Below, piece by piece: positions 44,048 through 52,309 of a DNA stretch of 64,000 bases. Made by a program: the position numbers and the translations under genes. Location: the NCBI GenBank assembly GCA_022792175.1, contig JAAWAN010000008.1:1-64000 (forward strand), read 5' to 3'. The stretch's first letter is position 1, and every line of letters begins with the position of its first letter. Below the pieces are notes generated by a model that had not been told where the DNA came from, ran no database searches, and worked only from the letters and a program-made list of their open reading frames with translations. The DNA is from Provencibacterium sp. (lineage in GTDB: Bacteria; Bacillota; Clostridia; Oscillospirales; Ruminococcaceae).

Positions 44048-45133
44048 ATGTCAAACAGATTGTTTCAGGGAATCGTGCATCAGATGCGGGAGACTATCGA
44101 CCGCACCCTGGGTGTGGTGGATGAAACGGCGGCCGTCATCTCCTGCAGCGAGCCGCAGCGGATCGGCGAAGTAAATGAATACCTGCTGCTCGATCTGAAC
44201 GAGAACAGCGATCTTTTTATCCGCGACGGCTATACTTATAAGCCGTTTTCCGGCAAGAGCAAGCCGGAATATACCGTCTTCGTCGAAGGGGTGGACGAAA
44301 TGGCGGCCAAATATTGCCAGATTCTGGCTATTACCCTCTCGAACCTCAAGCAGTATTATGATGAAAAGTATGACCGCAGCAACTTTATTAAAAATGTTAT
44401 CCTTGACAACATTCTCCCGGGTGATATTTATGTCAAGGCGCGTGAGCTGCATTTTAATACCGATGTCAGCTGGGTGATTCTGCTCATCCGGGTGCTTTCC
44501 ACCAACGATATTTCCGCTTATGACGTTATTCAGAACCTCTTCCCGGATAAGCAGAAGGATTTTGTCTTCAACATCAGTGAGTCGGATATCGTGCTTGTCA
44601 AGGAGATTAAAACGGGGATTGAGTCAAAGGATCTCGAAAAGCTGGCCCGCTCGATTGTCGATACGCTCGGTAGTGAGTTTTATACCAAGGTGGTCTGCGG
44701 CATCGGCACTCCCGTAGTCGGCGTGAAGGATCTGGCCCGTTCCTTCAAGGAGGCGCAGGTGGCGCTTGAGGTCGGCAAGGTGTTCGATACCGAAAAAACC
44801 ATCGTCAACTATGATAACCTGGGCATCGCGCGGCTTATCTACCAGCTGCCGACCACCCTGTGCGAAATGTTCCTCAAGGAGGTCTTCAAGAAGGGCTCGA
44901 TTGAAAGCCTCGATCATGAAACGCTTTTTACCATTCAGCGCTTTTTTGAGAACAACCTCAATGTTTCCGAAACCTCCCGCAAGCTCTTTGTACACCGCAA
45001 TACGCTCGTTTACCGGCTGGAGAAGATTAAAAAGCTCACCGGCCTCGACCTGCGCGAATTTGACCATGCCATTGTTTTCAAGGTCGCGCTGATGGTCAAG
45101 CGGTATTTGACGGCCAATCCGGTCAAATATTAA
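44048..45133 (+). CDS. CdaR/PucR-family transcriptional regulator
   Basis: A 361-residue regulator. An N-terminal sensor-like region (residues about 1-130) contains YTYKPFSGKSKPEYTVFVEG. A central GGDEF-like segment (residues about 140-265, with VVCGIGTPVVGVKDLARSFKEA) precedes the C-terminal PucR helix-turn-helix (ETSRKLFVHRNTLVYRLEKI, near residue 320). Such proteins control sugar-acid, purine or amino-acid catabolism in response to a small ligand. ATG 44048 follows AAAAAGGGG; the earlier frame start at 43964 has no binding site. Targets cannot be deduced, but the gene faces the ftsEX block without obvious linkage. Confidence 0.85.
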   Translation: MSNRLFQGIVHQMRETIDRTLGVVDETAAVISCSEPQRIGEVNEYLLLDLNENSDLFIRDGYTYKPFSGKSKPEYTVFVEGVDEMAAKYCQILAITLSNLKQYYDEKYDRSNFIKNVILDNILPGDIYVKARELHFNTDVSWVILLIRVLSTNDISAYDVIQNLFPDKQKDFVFNISESDIVLVKEIKTGIESKDLEKLARSIVDTLGSEFYTKVVCGIGTPVVGVKDLARSFKEAQVALEVGKVFDTEKTIVNYDNLGIARLIYQLPTTLCEMFLKEVFKKGSIESLDHETLFTIQRFFENNLNVSETSRKLFVHRNTLVYRLEKIKKLTGLDLREFDHAIVFKVALMVKRYLTANPVKY

Positions 45134-45156
45134 GACACACAGCGGGAAGACGACAA

Positions 45157-45213
45157 AAAAGCTTCATGCGCCACCGGCCTGGCTTTCCCCGGGCGGATGG
45201 GCATGGAGCTTTT
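45157..45213 (+). terminator. Likely terminator of the CdaR-like gene
   Basis: AAAAGCTTCATGC and GCATGGAGCTTTT form a 13-bp stem with one mismatch, with TTTT on the 3' side. The next 90 bases to ftsE hold no convincing promoter. Confidence 0.6.
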
Positions 45214-45304
45214 CATGTGAGACCGTGAAAAATGTCAAAATTCAGCGGGGAAGGGCGACATTCCTCCCACAGATACCAGATAAGGCGGGGTTTATCAGCA
45301 GATT

Positions 45305-45982
45305 ATGATTAATTTTACGGATGTAAAAAAAGTTTATCCCAGCGGAACGCATGCCCTCAACGGGATTACCATGCACATTTCGAAGGGGGAATTTGTTTTC
45401 ATCGTCGGCGCCTCGGGAGCAGGAAAGAGCACACTTATTAAAATGCTGCTGCGCGAGGAGGTCCCTTCGAGCGGCCTTGTGGAAGTGAACGGCATCAACC
45501 TCAATAAGATGAAGCGCAGGCAGATTCCTTATTTTCGCCGCTCGCTGGGGGTGGTGTTTCAGGATTTCCGCCTGATTCCCACCATGTCCGTTTATGAAAA
45601 TGTTGCCTTTGCGCTGCGGGTGACCAACGTCTCCGGCCGGGATATCAAGCGCCGGGTTCCCTACATACTCAATCTGGTCGGCCTGGTGCACAAGGCGCGG
45701 GCGATGCCCGAGCAGCTTTCGGGCGGCGAGCAGCAGCGCGTTGCGCTTGCCCGCGCGCTGGTGAATAATCCCTCTTTGATTATTGCCGATGAGCCGACGG
45801 GCAACATCGACCCTGAGCTTTCGTTTGAGATTGTGGATCTGCTCAGCGAGATAAACCGGGTGGGAACAACGGTGGTTATGGTGACCCACGAGCATGATCT
45901 GGTCGCTCAGTTCCAGCGCCGGGTGATTACGATAGAGGCCGGCCGCGTTCTTTCGGATACCGCCGCCATGGAGGTGTTTTAA
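45305..45982 (+). CDS. ftsE: Cell-division ABC ATPase FtsE
   Basis: A 225-residue ATPase: Walker [10 protein letters not shown], signature [19 protein letters not shown], Walker [16 protein letters not shown], switch His VTHEHD. The opening [20 protein letters not shown] is typical FtsE. With FtsX it drives activation of peptidoglycan hydrolases at the septum or side wall. Ribosome binding is poor (AAGGCGGGG is 15-17 bases upstream). ftsX begins one base after the stop. Confidence 0.95.
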   Translation: MINFTDVKKVYPSGTHALNGITMHISKGEFVFIVGASGAGKSTLIKMLLREEVPSSGLVEVNGINLNKMKRRQIPYFRRSLGVVFQDFRLIPTMSVYENVAFALRVTNVSGRDIKRRVPYILNLVGLVHKARAMPEQLSGGEQQRVALARALVNNPSLIIADEPTGNIDPELSFEIVDLLSEINRVGTTVVMVTHEHDLVAQFQRRVITIEAGRVLSDTAAMEVF

Positions 45983-45983
45983 A

Positions 45984-46889
45984 ATGAGAGGAAGCAGCTT
46001 TGGATATCTGATCCGCGTCGGCATCCGCAGCGTTTTCAGAAACCGGCTGATGTCCTTCGCGGCCATCGGCGTTTTGATTGCCTGTCTGATGCTCATCGGC
46101 ATGGCGGGGCTGCTCTCGCTCAATGTCAACAGCATTATCGGCTATCTGGAGGACCAGAATGAGATTATTGTTTTTGTAGAGGATGGGACCGACCAGCAGG
46201 GGCTGGAAAATCTGGACCTAGACCTGCACTCGGTGGACAATATCATCGAGGTGGTTCTCGTCACCAAGGAAGAAACGCTGGAAAACTACAAGCAGCGCCT
46301 GGGTGAGGATGGGGAACTGCTCGATTACTTTGACAGCGATATTCCTTTTCCGGATGCTTATCAGGTGCGGGTGGATGATCTGGCCCGGCTGGATGATACC
46401 ATCGCTACCATCAGCGGACTGGAAAACGTTTTAAAGGTCAATGCGCCGACCGATATCGCCTCGACTATTGTCTCCATCCGTCAGGCGGTCTATATCGGCG
46501 GGGCGGGCATTGTGATTATTCTGGCGGTGGTGGCGCTGATTATCATTGCCAACACCATTAAAATCACCGTCTTTAACCGCCGCAAGGAGATTAACATCAT
46601 GAAGTTTGTCGGCGCGACCGATACCTTCATCCGCCTGCCCTTCATCGTTGAGGGGATGATGCTCGGGCTGATAGCGGCCACCCTCGCCTTTTTCATCGTC
46701 TGGGGCGGCTATGAGTATTTTATCAGCTGGATGATCGGCAGCCAGTCCTCCCTCTTTGCGATGTTCTATGATCAGATGATCCCCTTCGTGGATATCGCTC
46801 TCTGGATGTTCGGCGCCTTCGCCGGAGCGGGCGTTTTCATCGGCGTTGGCGGCAGTATGATTTTTGTGCGCAAATACCTCAAGGTTTAA
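45984..46889 (+). CDS. ftsX: Cell-division ABC membrane protein FtsX
   Basis: A 301-residue protein with the FtsX plan: cytoplasmic N-terminus, TM1 (LMSFAAIGVLIACLMLIGMA), a large extracellular domain (residues about 50-165) that contacts the hydrolase, then three membrane segments and a short tail. The region NRRKEINIMKFVGATDTFIR is conserved. GGAGG at the end of ftsE serves as binding site. The next gene is a coiled-coil M23 hydrolase, the expected output partner. Confidence 0.95.
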   Translation: MRGSSFGYLIRVGIRSVFRNRLMSFAAIGVLIACLMLIGMAGLLSLNVNSIIGYLEDQNEIIVFVEDGTDQQGLENLDLDLHSVDNIIEVVLVTKEETLENYKQRLGEDGELLDYFDSDIPFPDAYQVRVDDLARLDDTIATISGLENVLKVNAPTDIASTIVSIRQAVYIGGAGIVIILAVVALIIIANTIKITVFNRRKEINIMKFVGATDTFIRLPFIVEGMMLGLIAATLAFFIVWGGYEYFISWMIGSQSSLFAMFYDQMIPFVDIALWMFGAFAGAGVFIGVGGSMIFVRKYLKV

Positions 46890-46975
46890 TGGGTATTTTG
46901 TGCGATAATATATACAAAAAGTATAGCAACGCAGGGCTATCCGCCCTGCTGCAAACAGAGAATGGAGAAAGGGAG

Positions 46976-48220
46976 ATGAAGTCTCTTAGCCGAAGGAAAA
47001 CAGGGTTCTGCCTGATTGGCGTTCTGCTGGCGCTGACTGTCCTTCTGCAGTCCCCTGTCCTGGCGGCGGTGGATGGGCCGGACGGTCAGCAGACACAGGA
47101 GCAGCAGACGCTGCCGGGCGCTTTAAGCGAGGACGATTTTAAGGACGAGCTGAACGCTTTAAGTGGCCGGCTGCTGGAGCTGCAGCAGCGCCGCGAGCAG
47201 GTAAACGCCCAGCTGGCCAGCGCACGCAGCGACAAGGAGATAAAGCTGGCGGAAAAGGCGCACTGGGAAACGGAAATCCAGCTGGCGAAGGATGAGATTG
47301 CCGTTTTGGAGGAGCGCATCTATCTGCTTGAGCAGCAGATAGAGGAGAAGCTCTCGGAGATTGCAGACAAGCAGGCGGAGATAGAGGAAAACTATGCGCT
47401 CTACCGCGAGCGTATGCGCGCGATGTATCTGGCAGGGGAGTCCTCCACCCTTTCGATGGTGCTGGGGGCGAGCGATTTTACTGATTTTCTAATGCGCACC
47501 GAGGTGGTGCGATCGACTGCCCAGCACGATCAGAAGCTTTTAGAGCAGCTGAAGGCCGGCCGCGAGACGCTCGAGGCGGCGAAGGCTGCGCTGGAAAGCG
47601 CCCGCACGGGGCTGCAGGAGGATGAGAAAGAGGTAGAGGAAAAGCGGGCGGAGCTGGAAGAGGAGCTGAATGCTACGAAGGCGGAGATTGAGGATATTTC
47701 GCTGCTCGAGCAGGCCTACCTTACCAACCGGGCGCAGATTGATGAGATGGACCGCCAGACACAGGCGCAGATTGATGAAATTTACAAGAAGATTGATAAT
47801 TCCGGCGAGTTTGTCGGCGGTGTTTTCGGCTGGCCGCTGCCCGGATTTACCCTGATTACCTCTTACTATGGCTGGCGCTTTAGCAACTCGAATTTCCACA
47901 CCGGCATTGATATCTCCGGTTCGCAGGTCTATGGGCACAGCGTGCGTGCCTCGAACAGCGGAACGGTGGCCTATGTACAGGAAAGCTATGTCGACGGTGT
48001 CGGCTACGGCAAGCATGTCATCGTCAACCACGGCGGCGGCTATACGACGCTGTATGCCCATCTGAGCAGTATTTCGGTCAGCGAGGGGGATTTTGTCTCC
48101 CGCGGCGTTTCGGAGATAGGCAAGGTCGGCTCCACCGGCTGGAGCACCGGGCCGCATCTGCATTTTGAGGTGCGTATTGACGGCAAGCATCAGAACCCGC
48201 TCGATTTTCTGCAGGGCTGA
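46976..48220 (+). CDS. FtsEX-associated coiled-coil M23 endopeptidase 1
   Basis: A 414-residue exported peptidoglycan hydrolase. A signal peptide (FCLIGVLLALTVLL...VLAA) precedes a long coiled coil (residues about 45-270, including an LAGESSTLSMVLGASDF hairpin tip like PcsB/CwlO) and a C-terminal M23/LytM domain. The zinc motifs NFHTGIDIS and GPHLHFEVRI are intact, so it should be active. Known: FtsX binds such coiled coils (PcsB, CwlO, EnvC). ATG 46976 follows GGAGAAAGGGAG; an in-frame ATG at 46889 overlaps ftsX and is less likely. It contains the 47366-47529 tract that is nearly identical in the next gene. Confidence 0.88.
   Translation: MKSLSRRKTGFCLIGVLLALTVLLQSPVLAAVDGPDGQQTQEQQTLPGALSEDDFKDELNALSGRLLELQQRREQVNAQLASARSDKEIKLAEKAHWETEIQLAKDEIAVLEERIYLLEQQIEEKLSEIADKQAEIEENYALYRERMRAMYLAGESSTLSMVLGASDFTDFLMRTEVVRSTAQHDQKLLEQLKAGRETLEAAKAALESARTGLQEDEKEVEEKRAELEEELNATKAEIEDISLLEQAYLTNRAQIDEMDRQTQAQIDEIYKKIDNSGEFVGGVFGWPLPGFTLITSYYGWRFSNSNFHTGIDISGSQVYGHSVRASNSGTVAYVQESYVDGVGYGKHVIVNHGGGYTTLYAHLSSISVSEGDFVSRGVSEIGKVGSTGWSTGPHLHFEVRIDGKHQNPLDFLQG
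47366..47529 (+). repeat. 164-bp near-identical tract, copy 1
   Basis: Identical to 48602-48765 except for T at 47413 against C at 48649 (silent). On both sides the paralogues drop to clearly lower identity. It encodes the coiled-coil tip region from DKQAEIEENYALY to RSTAQHD. Confidence 0.95.
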
Positions 48221-48274
48221 AAACGGCGGAATTCTCAGGAAAAATCTGGTTTTATAAAGAGGTGAAGCGGTAAG

Positions 48275-49462
48275 GTGAAAGGAAAGCGCAAAGGCAGAAG
48301 GGCCGCTCTTTTTCTGGCTGTTCTGCTGGCAGTGGGGGCTCCTGCGCCGGTAAGGGCGGAGGATGCCGACGAAATCAAATCGAAAATTAGCGACCTCAAC
48401 CACCAGCTGGAGGATATTGCCGCGCAGAAAAAGGCAGTGCAGTCGAAAATTGCCGGCGCACGCAGCGACAAGGAAAAGAAGCTGCTGGAGAAGACCGAAT
48501 GGGAATCGCAGATTCAGCTGACGCGCGATGAGATTGCCGCTTTGAACGAGCGCATCGGTCTTTTGGAGGATGCCATTGATATCAAGCAGGGGGAAATCAG
48601 CGACAAGCAGGCGGAGATAGAGGAAAACTATGCGCTCTACCGCGAGCGCATGCGCGCGATGTATCTGGCAGGGGAGTCCTCCACCCTTTCGATGGTGCTG
48701 GGGGCGAGCGATTTTACTGATTTTCTAATGCGCACCGAGGTGGTGCGATCGACTGCCCAGCACGACCGGGATCTGCTGGAAAGCCTGAAAACCGACCGGG
48801 AAGCGCTGGAGGATGCCCAGCGGGAGCTGGAATCGAATAAGAGCCAGGTGGAGCGGGACCGCAGCGAAACGCAGCAGAAAGAAGACCAGCTTGAGAAGGA
48901 GCTGGAGGCGGTACAGGATGAGATACAGGATATCGCCCTGATGGAGCAGGCCTATCTGGCCGACGCGGCCAACATCAACAAAATGGAGGCAGCGGCCCAG
49001 GCGGCGCTCGATGCCTTCTATGCCCAGCTGGAAACGACCACCGAATATGTCGGCGGCGAGATGAGCTGGCCGGTTCCCGGCTTTTCCACCATCAGCTCCG
49101 GCTATGGCTGGCGTTTTAACAACTCCAACTTCCATACCGGCATTGATATTGCCAGCACGCCCGGGCGCGGCGGCATTTATGGAGCGAGCGTCAAGGCGGC
49201 CAACACCGGCAAGGTGGTGCTCGCGCAGGGCGGCAACAGCTCGGTCGGCTATGGCAACTATATCATTGTCGATCATGGCGGCGGGCGCACCACCCTTTAC
49301 GGGCATTTGAGCGCGCTTTCGGTGAGCGTCGGGCAGTCAGTCGCCCGCGGCGAGGAAATAGGAAAGGTTGGCCAGAGCGGCTGGGCAACCGGCCCGCACC
49401 TGCACTTTGAGGTGCGCATTGACGGCAAGCACACAAACCCCATCGGCTATCTGCAAGGATAG
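48275..49462 (+). CDS. FtsEX-associated coiled-coil M23 endopeptidase 2
   Basis: A 395-residue paralogue of the preceding gene product with the same plan: signal peptide (LFLAVLLAVGAPAPVRA), coiled coil, and M23 domain with NFHTGIDIA and GPHLHFEVRI. The two domains are similar throughout but differ in linkers; this one has STPGRGGIYG in the peptidase domain. The start is GTG 48275 with AGAGGTGA upstream. It lies 54 bases after copy 1, so both are likely expressed with ftsEX. Two partner hydrolases could give FtsEX separate outputs in division and elongation; that is inference. Confidence 0.88.
   Translation: MKGKRKGRRAALFLAVLLAVGAPAPVRAEDADEIKSKISDLNHQLEDIAAQKKAVQSKIAGARSDKEKKLLEKTEWESQIQLTRDEIAALNERIGLLEDAIDIKQGEISDKQAEIEENYALYRERMRAMYLAGESSTLSMVLGASDFTDFLMRTEVVRSTAQHDRDLLESLKTDREALEDAQRELESNKSQVERDRSETQQKEDQLEKELEAVQDEIQDIALMEQAYLADAANINKMEAAAQAALDAFYAQLETTTEYVGGEMSWPVPGFSTISSGYGWRFNNSNFHTGIDIASTPGRGGIYGASVKAANTGKVVLAQGGNSSVGYGNYIIVDHGGGRTTLYGHLSALSVSVGQSVARGEEIGKVGQSGWATGPHLHFEVRIDGKHTNPIGYLQG
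48602..48765 (+). repeat. 164-bp near-identical tract, copy 2
   Basis: Partner of the tract at 47366-47529, one mismatch. The identity starts sharply at GACAAG and ends at CAGCACGA. Confidence 0.95.
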
Positions 49463-49484
49463 GGACAAAGAAAGGCGGAGTATT

Positions 49485-50975
49485 TTGAACAGCTATTGGG
49501 GAGACCTCCATAACCACTGCGGCATTACCTATGGCTATGGCAGCCAGAAGAATGCGCTGCTGCGCGCGGCGGCACAGCTGGATTTCTGTGCTGTAACCGG
49601 GCACGCCATGTGGCCGGATATCTATGCGCGCAACGAGGAAACGGCCTTTACGATTGATTTTCATCGGGAGGGCTTTGAGAAACTGCGGGCGCACTGGGAA
49701 GAGGTGCGCACCGAAATTGCGGCGGCAAATTCGGAGAAGCTGGTTACCTTTCAGGCTTATGAGATGCACTCGAGCCGCTACGGCGACCACCACATCGTTT
49801 CCCCGGAGGATGGGCTACCGCTCATCTACCGGGATTCCCCGGCCGCCCTGCTGCGGGATGCCGGCGTGCGCGCGCTGACGGTGGCCCACCACATCGGCTA
49901 TACGCCCGGCTACCGCGGCATCAGCTGGGAGGAGCACGACGACGCGGTGACGCCGCTGGTCGAGGTCTGCTCGAAGCATGGCTGCGCCATGAACGAAACG
50001 GCCGCCTTCCCCTACTATCACAACATGGGCCCGCGCGACAGCCGCAACACCGTTTATGAGGGTCTGCGCCGCGGCTTCCGATTCGGCTTTGTCGGCTCGA
50101 CCGACCACCATGCCGGCTATCCCGGCTCCTATGGGGATGGCAAGCTCGCCGTTCTGGCAGACAGAAAGGACCGCGAAAGCATCTGGCAGGCGCTGATGAG
50201 CCGGCGCACCTTTGCAGTGACCGGCGAGCGGATCGACTGCCGCTTTGCGGTAAACGGCATGCCCATGGGCTCGATTTTGCCGCATGGGAGCGGGGAGCGC
50301 CGAATTGAATGGAGCGTAAAGGGCGGCTACAATCTGGGTAAGGTGGTTATCTATAAAAACCTTCTGCCCATCGGAGCGGTCTATGGCGAGCAGCTTTCCC
50401 CCAATCTGCAGGCGGGGCGCTACAAATTCCGCATTGAAATGGGCTGGGGAAATAACGATAAGGAGCTTTTTCCCTGGCAGGGGCGCGTTTCAGTCTCGGG
50501 CGGGCGGCTCATCGGCGCAGAGCCCTGTTTTCGGGGCAGGAGTGTTCTGGCTCCCTCGAAGGAGCGCGGCAGCGCGCAGGAGGATATCAACGATATCGAC
50601 AACCGCATCCTCTCGCTGACGGACAGCGTCTGCGAGTGGCAATGCTTTACCCTTAAAAACCAGACGACGCTGCACCCGGCCACCTGCGCAGTGATTTTCG
50701 AGGTGGAGGGCGCGCCGGATACCGGGATTACCATTGAGGTAAACGGACACCGGTCGGTGAAAACCGTTTCCCAGCTCGCCGAATACGGCTACAGCGAGCA
50801 GATGAAGCCCTGGCATTCCCAGGCATTCAAAGTACATCCGGTTATTACAGAGGCGGAATATACCGCAAGTGGAACACTGATTGACCAGCCGGGCCCGGGG
50901 CGGGACTTTTATCATATGGAGGTTACCCAGCTCAACGGCCACTGCGCCTATGTGACGCCGGTCTATTTCGACTGA
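49485..50975 (+). CDS. DUF3604/PHP-type metal-dependent hydrolase
   Basis: A 496-residue protein starting SYWGDLHNHCG, the hallmark of the DUF3604 family within the PHP metal-dependent phosphoesterase superfamily. Further metal-ligand stretches are FCAVTGHAMWPD, YEMHSSRYGDHH, VAHHIGYTPG and FVGSTDHHAGYPGSYG. The C-terminal 180 residues are strand-rich and probably an accessory domain. The TTG start at 49485 has GGCGGAG upstream and gives exactly the family start; the frame is open into the M23 gene but not used. It has no signal peptide. The adjacent oligogalacturonate-lyase-like gene hints at a role in uronide or polysaccharide breakdown; the reaction is unknown. Confidence 0.8.
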   Translation: MNSYWGDLHNHCGITYGYGSQKNALLRAAAQLDFCAVTGHAMWPDIYARNEETAFTIDFHREGFEKLRAHWEEVRTEIAAANSEKLVTFQAYEMHSSRYGDHHIVSPEDGLPLIYRDSPAALLRDAGVRALTVAHHIGYTPGYRGISWEEHDDAVTPLVEVCSKHGCAMNETAAFPYYHNMGPRDSRNTVYEGLRRGFRFGFVGSTDHHAGYPGSYGDGKLAVLADRKDRESIWQALMSRRTFAVTGERIDCRFAVNGMPMGSILPHGSGERRIEWSVKGGYNLGKVVIYKNLLPIGAVYGEQLSPNLQAGRYKFRIEMGWGNNDKELFPWQGRVSVSGGRLIGAEPCFRGRSVLAPSKERGSAQEDINDIDNRILSLTDSVCEWQCFTLKNQTTLHPATCAVIFEVEGAPDTGITIEVNGHRSVKTVSQLAEYGYSEQMKPWHSQAFKVHPVITEAEYTASGTLIDQPGPGRDFYHMEVTQLNGHCAYVTPVYFD

Positions 50976-51009
50976 GCGGCTGCTTTCGCGAAGGCGGGGC
51001 AAAACCGGG

Positions 51010-52197
51010 ATGTCGGAGAAATACCCGCCCGAAGAGGGTGGTAAAAGGGGAGCGGACGATATAGAACAGGTAACTTCTGGAAAGGGAAACAACCAGCTTT
51101 TGTATTTTACCTCCTCCAGCCTGCTTGAGGGGAACCGGGAGCTCATCTATATCGGCGATGGGGACGGGGAGGTAAACCTCTATTACCTCCATATGCAGAC
51201 GGGGGAGACCCGGCAGCTAACCCACCAGAAGGAGGGGATTCTCCGCTCCTATGTCTATTTTGACGGGCAGCCGTTTAAGGGCTTTGGCAAGGCGAGCGTC
51301 AGCCTGAATGAGAAAACGGGGAATATCTACTATATCCAGGGGCGGCAGGTGATGCAGGTAAACGCCCATACGGGCGAAAGCCGGAGGCTCTGCCTGCTGC
51401 CGGAGGGGGAAGTGACCGGCTTTACCCACGTGGACCGGGAGGATCGGTATCTCTGCATTCCCACTATTGATCAGTGCGCATTTGATGTAGAGGGGAATCT
51501 GCATACCGCGATTGATGCCTGCGTTCAGGAAAAGGGACTCTGCTCCTGGCTGCGGGTCTACCGGACGGATACGGGCGAGCAGGTACTCTGCGAGCCAGTA
51601 AACAGAGGCTGGGTCACCCATGTGCAGTTTTCCCCGAAGGATGCGGGAAAAATTCTCTACAACCACGAGTGGGCGCTGCACAGCGGCATCCGCCGCATGT
51701 GGCTTTGGGATGGAAAGAAGCACATCCGCCTGCGCCCGGAGGGGGAGGGGCGCAGCCGGGAGGACTGGGTCTGCCACGAAATGTGGGAGCAGGATGGGGA
51801 GCACCTCATCTACCACGGCGGCAGGCCGGACGGCAGAAGCTTCATCGGCCGCGCCGCGGCAGATGGTTCCTCCCCGGCGGAGATTCCGCTTCCCGATGGC
51901 TACCGGGCCTACGGGCATTTTACGGTCAACGAGGGCGGCAGCCTGCTGGTGACGGATGGGTATTATGAAGCGCCGGACGGCTCGGACAGCGGCAGCAACG
52001 GCAGGTGGATTGCCATCGTCCGTCCGGACTGGGAGAAGGGAGAGGTGCAGTGGTTCCCTCTCTGCCGCCACGGCAGCAGCTGGGACTGCCAGTGCAGCCA
52101 CCCGCACCCCATTTTTGACCACAGCGGCAGCTGTGTTTACTTTACCTCCGATGTGAGCGGGAGCAGGCAGATATACCGGACGGCGGCAAGGGTATAG
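51010..52197 (+). CDS. Oligogalacturonate-lyase-like beta-propeller (PL22)
   Basis: A 395-residue seven-bladed propeller protein without a signal peptide, hence cytoplasmic. Blade repeats such as KAGKILYNHEWAL-type, RMWLWDG and VYFTSDVSGSRQIY are seen. The sequence CQCSHPHPIFDHSG keeps the Gln-x-x-His-x-His metal-ligand set of PL22 oligogalacturonate lyases, and WVCHEMWEQDGEHLIYHG supplies a further His. PL22 enzymes split short unsaturated pectin fragments by beta-elimination using manganese. The start ATG 51010 has a weak GGCGGGG. It follows the DUF3604 gene by 34 bases, likely one operon. The N-terminal 40 residues are divergent. Confidence 0.78.
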   Translation: MSEKYPPEEGGKRGADDIEQVTSGKGNNQLLYFTSSSLLEGNRELIYIGDGDGEVNLYYLHMQTGETRQLTHQKEGILRSYVYFDGQPFKGFGKASVSLNEKTGNIYYIQGRQVMQVNAHTGESRRLCLLPEGEVTGFTHVDREDRYLCIPTIDQCAFDVEGNLHTAIDACVQEKGLCSWLRVYRTDTGEQVLCEPVNRGWVTHVQFSPKDAGKILYNHEWALHSGIRRMWLWDGKKHIRLRPEGEGRSREDWVCHEMWEQDGEHLIYHGGRPDGRSFIGRAAADGSSPAEIPLPDGYRAYGHFTVNEGGSLLVTDGYYEAPDGSDSGSNGRWIAIVRPDWEKGEVQWFPLCRHGSSWDCQCSHPHPIFDHSGSCVYFTSDVSGSRQIYRTAARV

Positions 52198-52309
52198 CGG
52201 CGGCTGCCAGCCTCCGGGAGACTTTCCCCGCGGGGCGGCAGAAATCTTTTTATCGGCTGTTTTTATAACAGATAGATTAGGGGATATCCCCGAAAAAGGA
52301 GTGTTTCTG

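Noticed and set aside
45242-46135. 297-codon minus-strand frame across ftsE
   Set aside because: Shadow of ftsE, no start signal and no family features.
47366-48765. Tandem duplication of whole M23 genes as a recent event
   Set aside because: Only 164 bp are near identical; the flanks are clearly diverged, so local conversion explains it better.
52198-52309. Purine riboswitch before the nucleobase permease
   Set aside because: Small hairpins are present but no purine-riboswitch core or loop-loop motif could be found.
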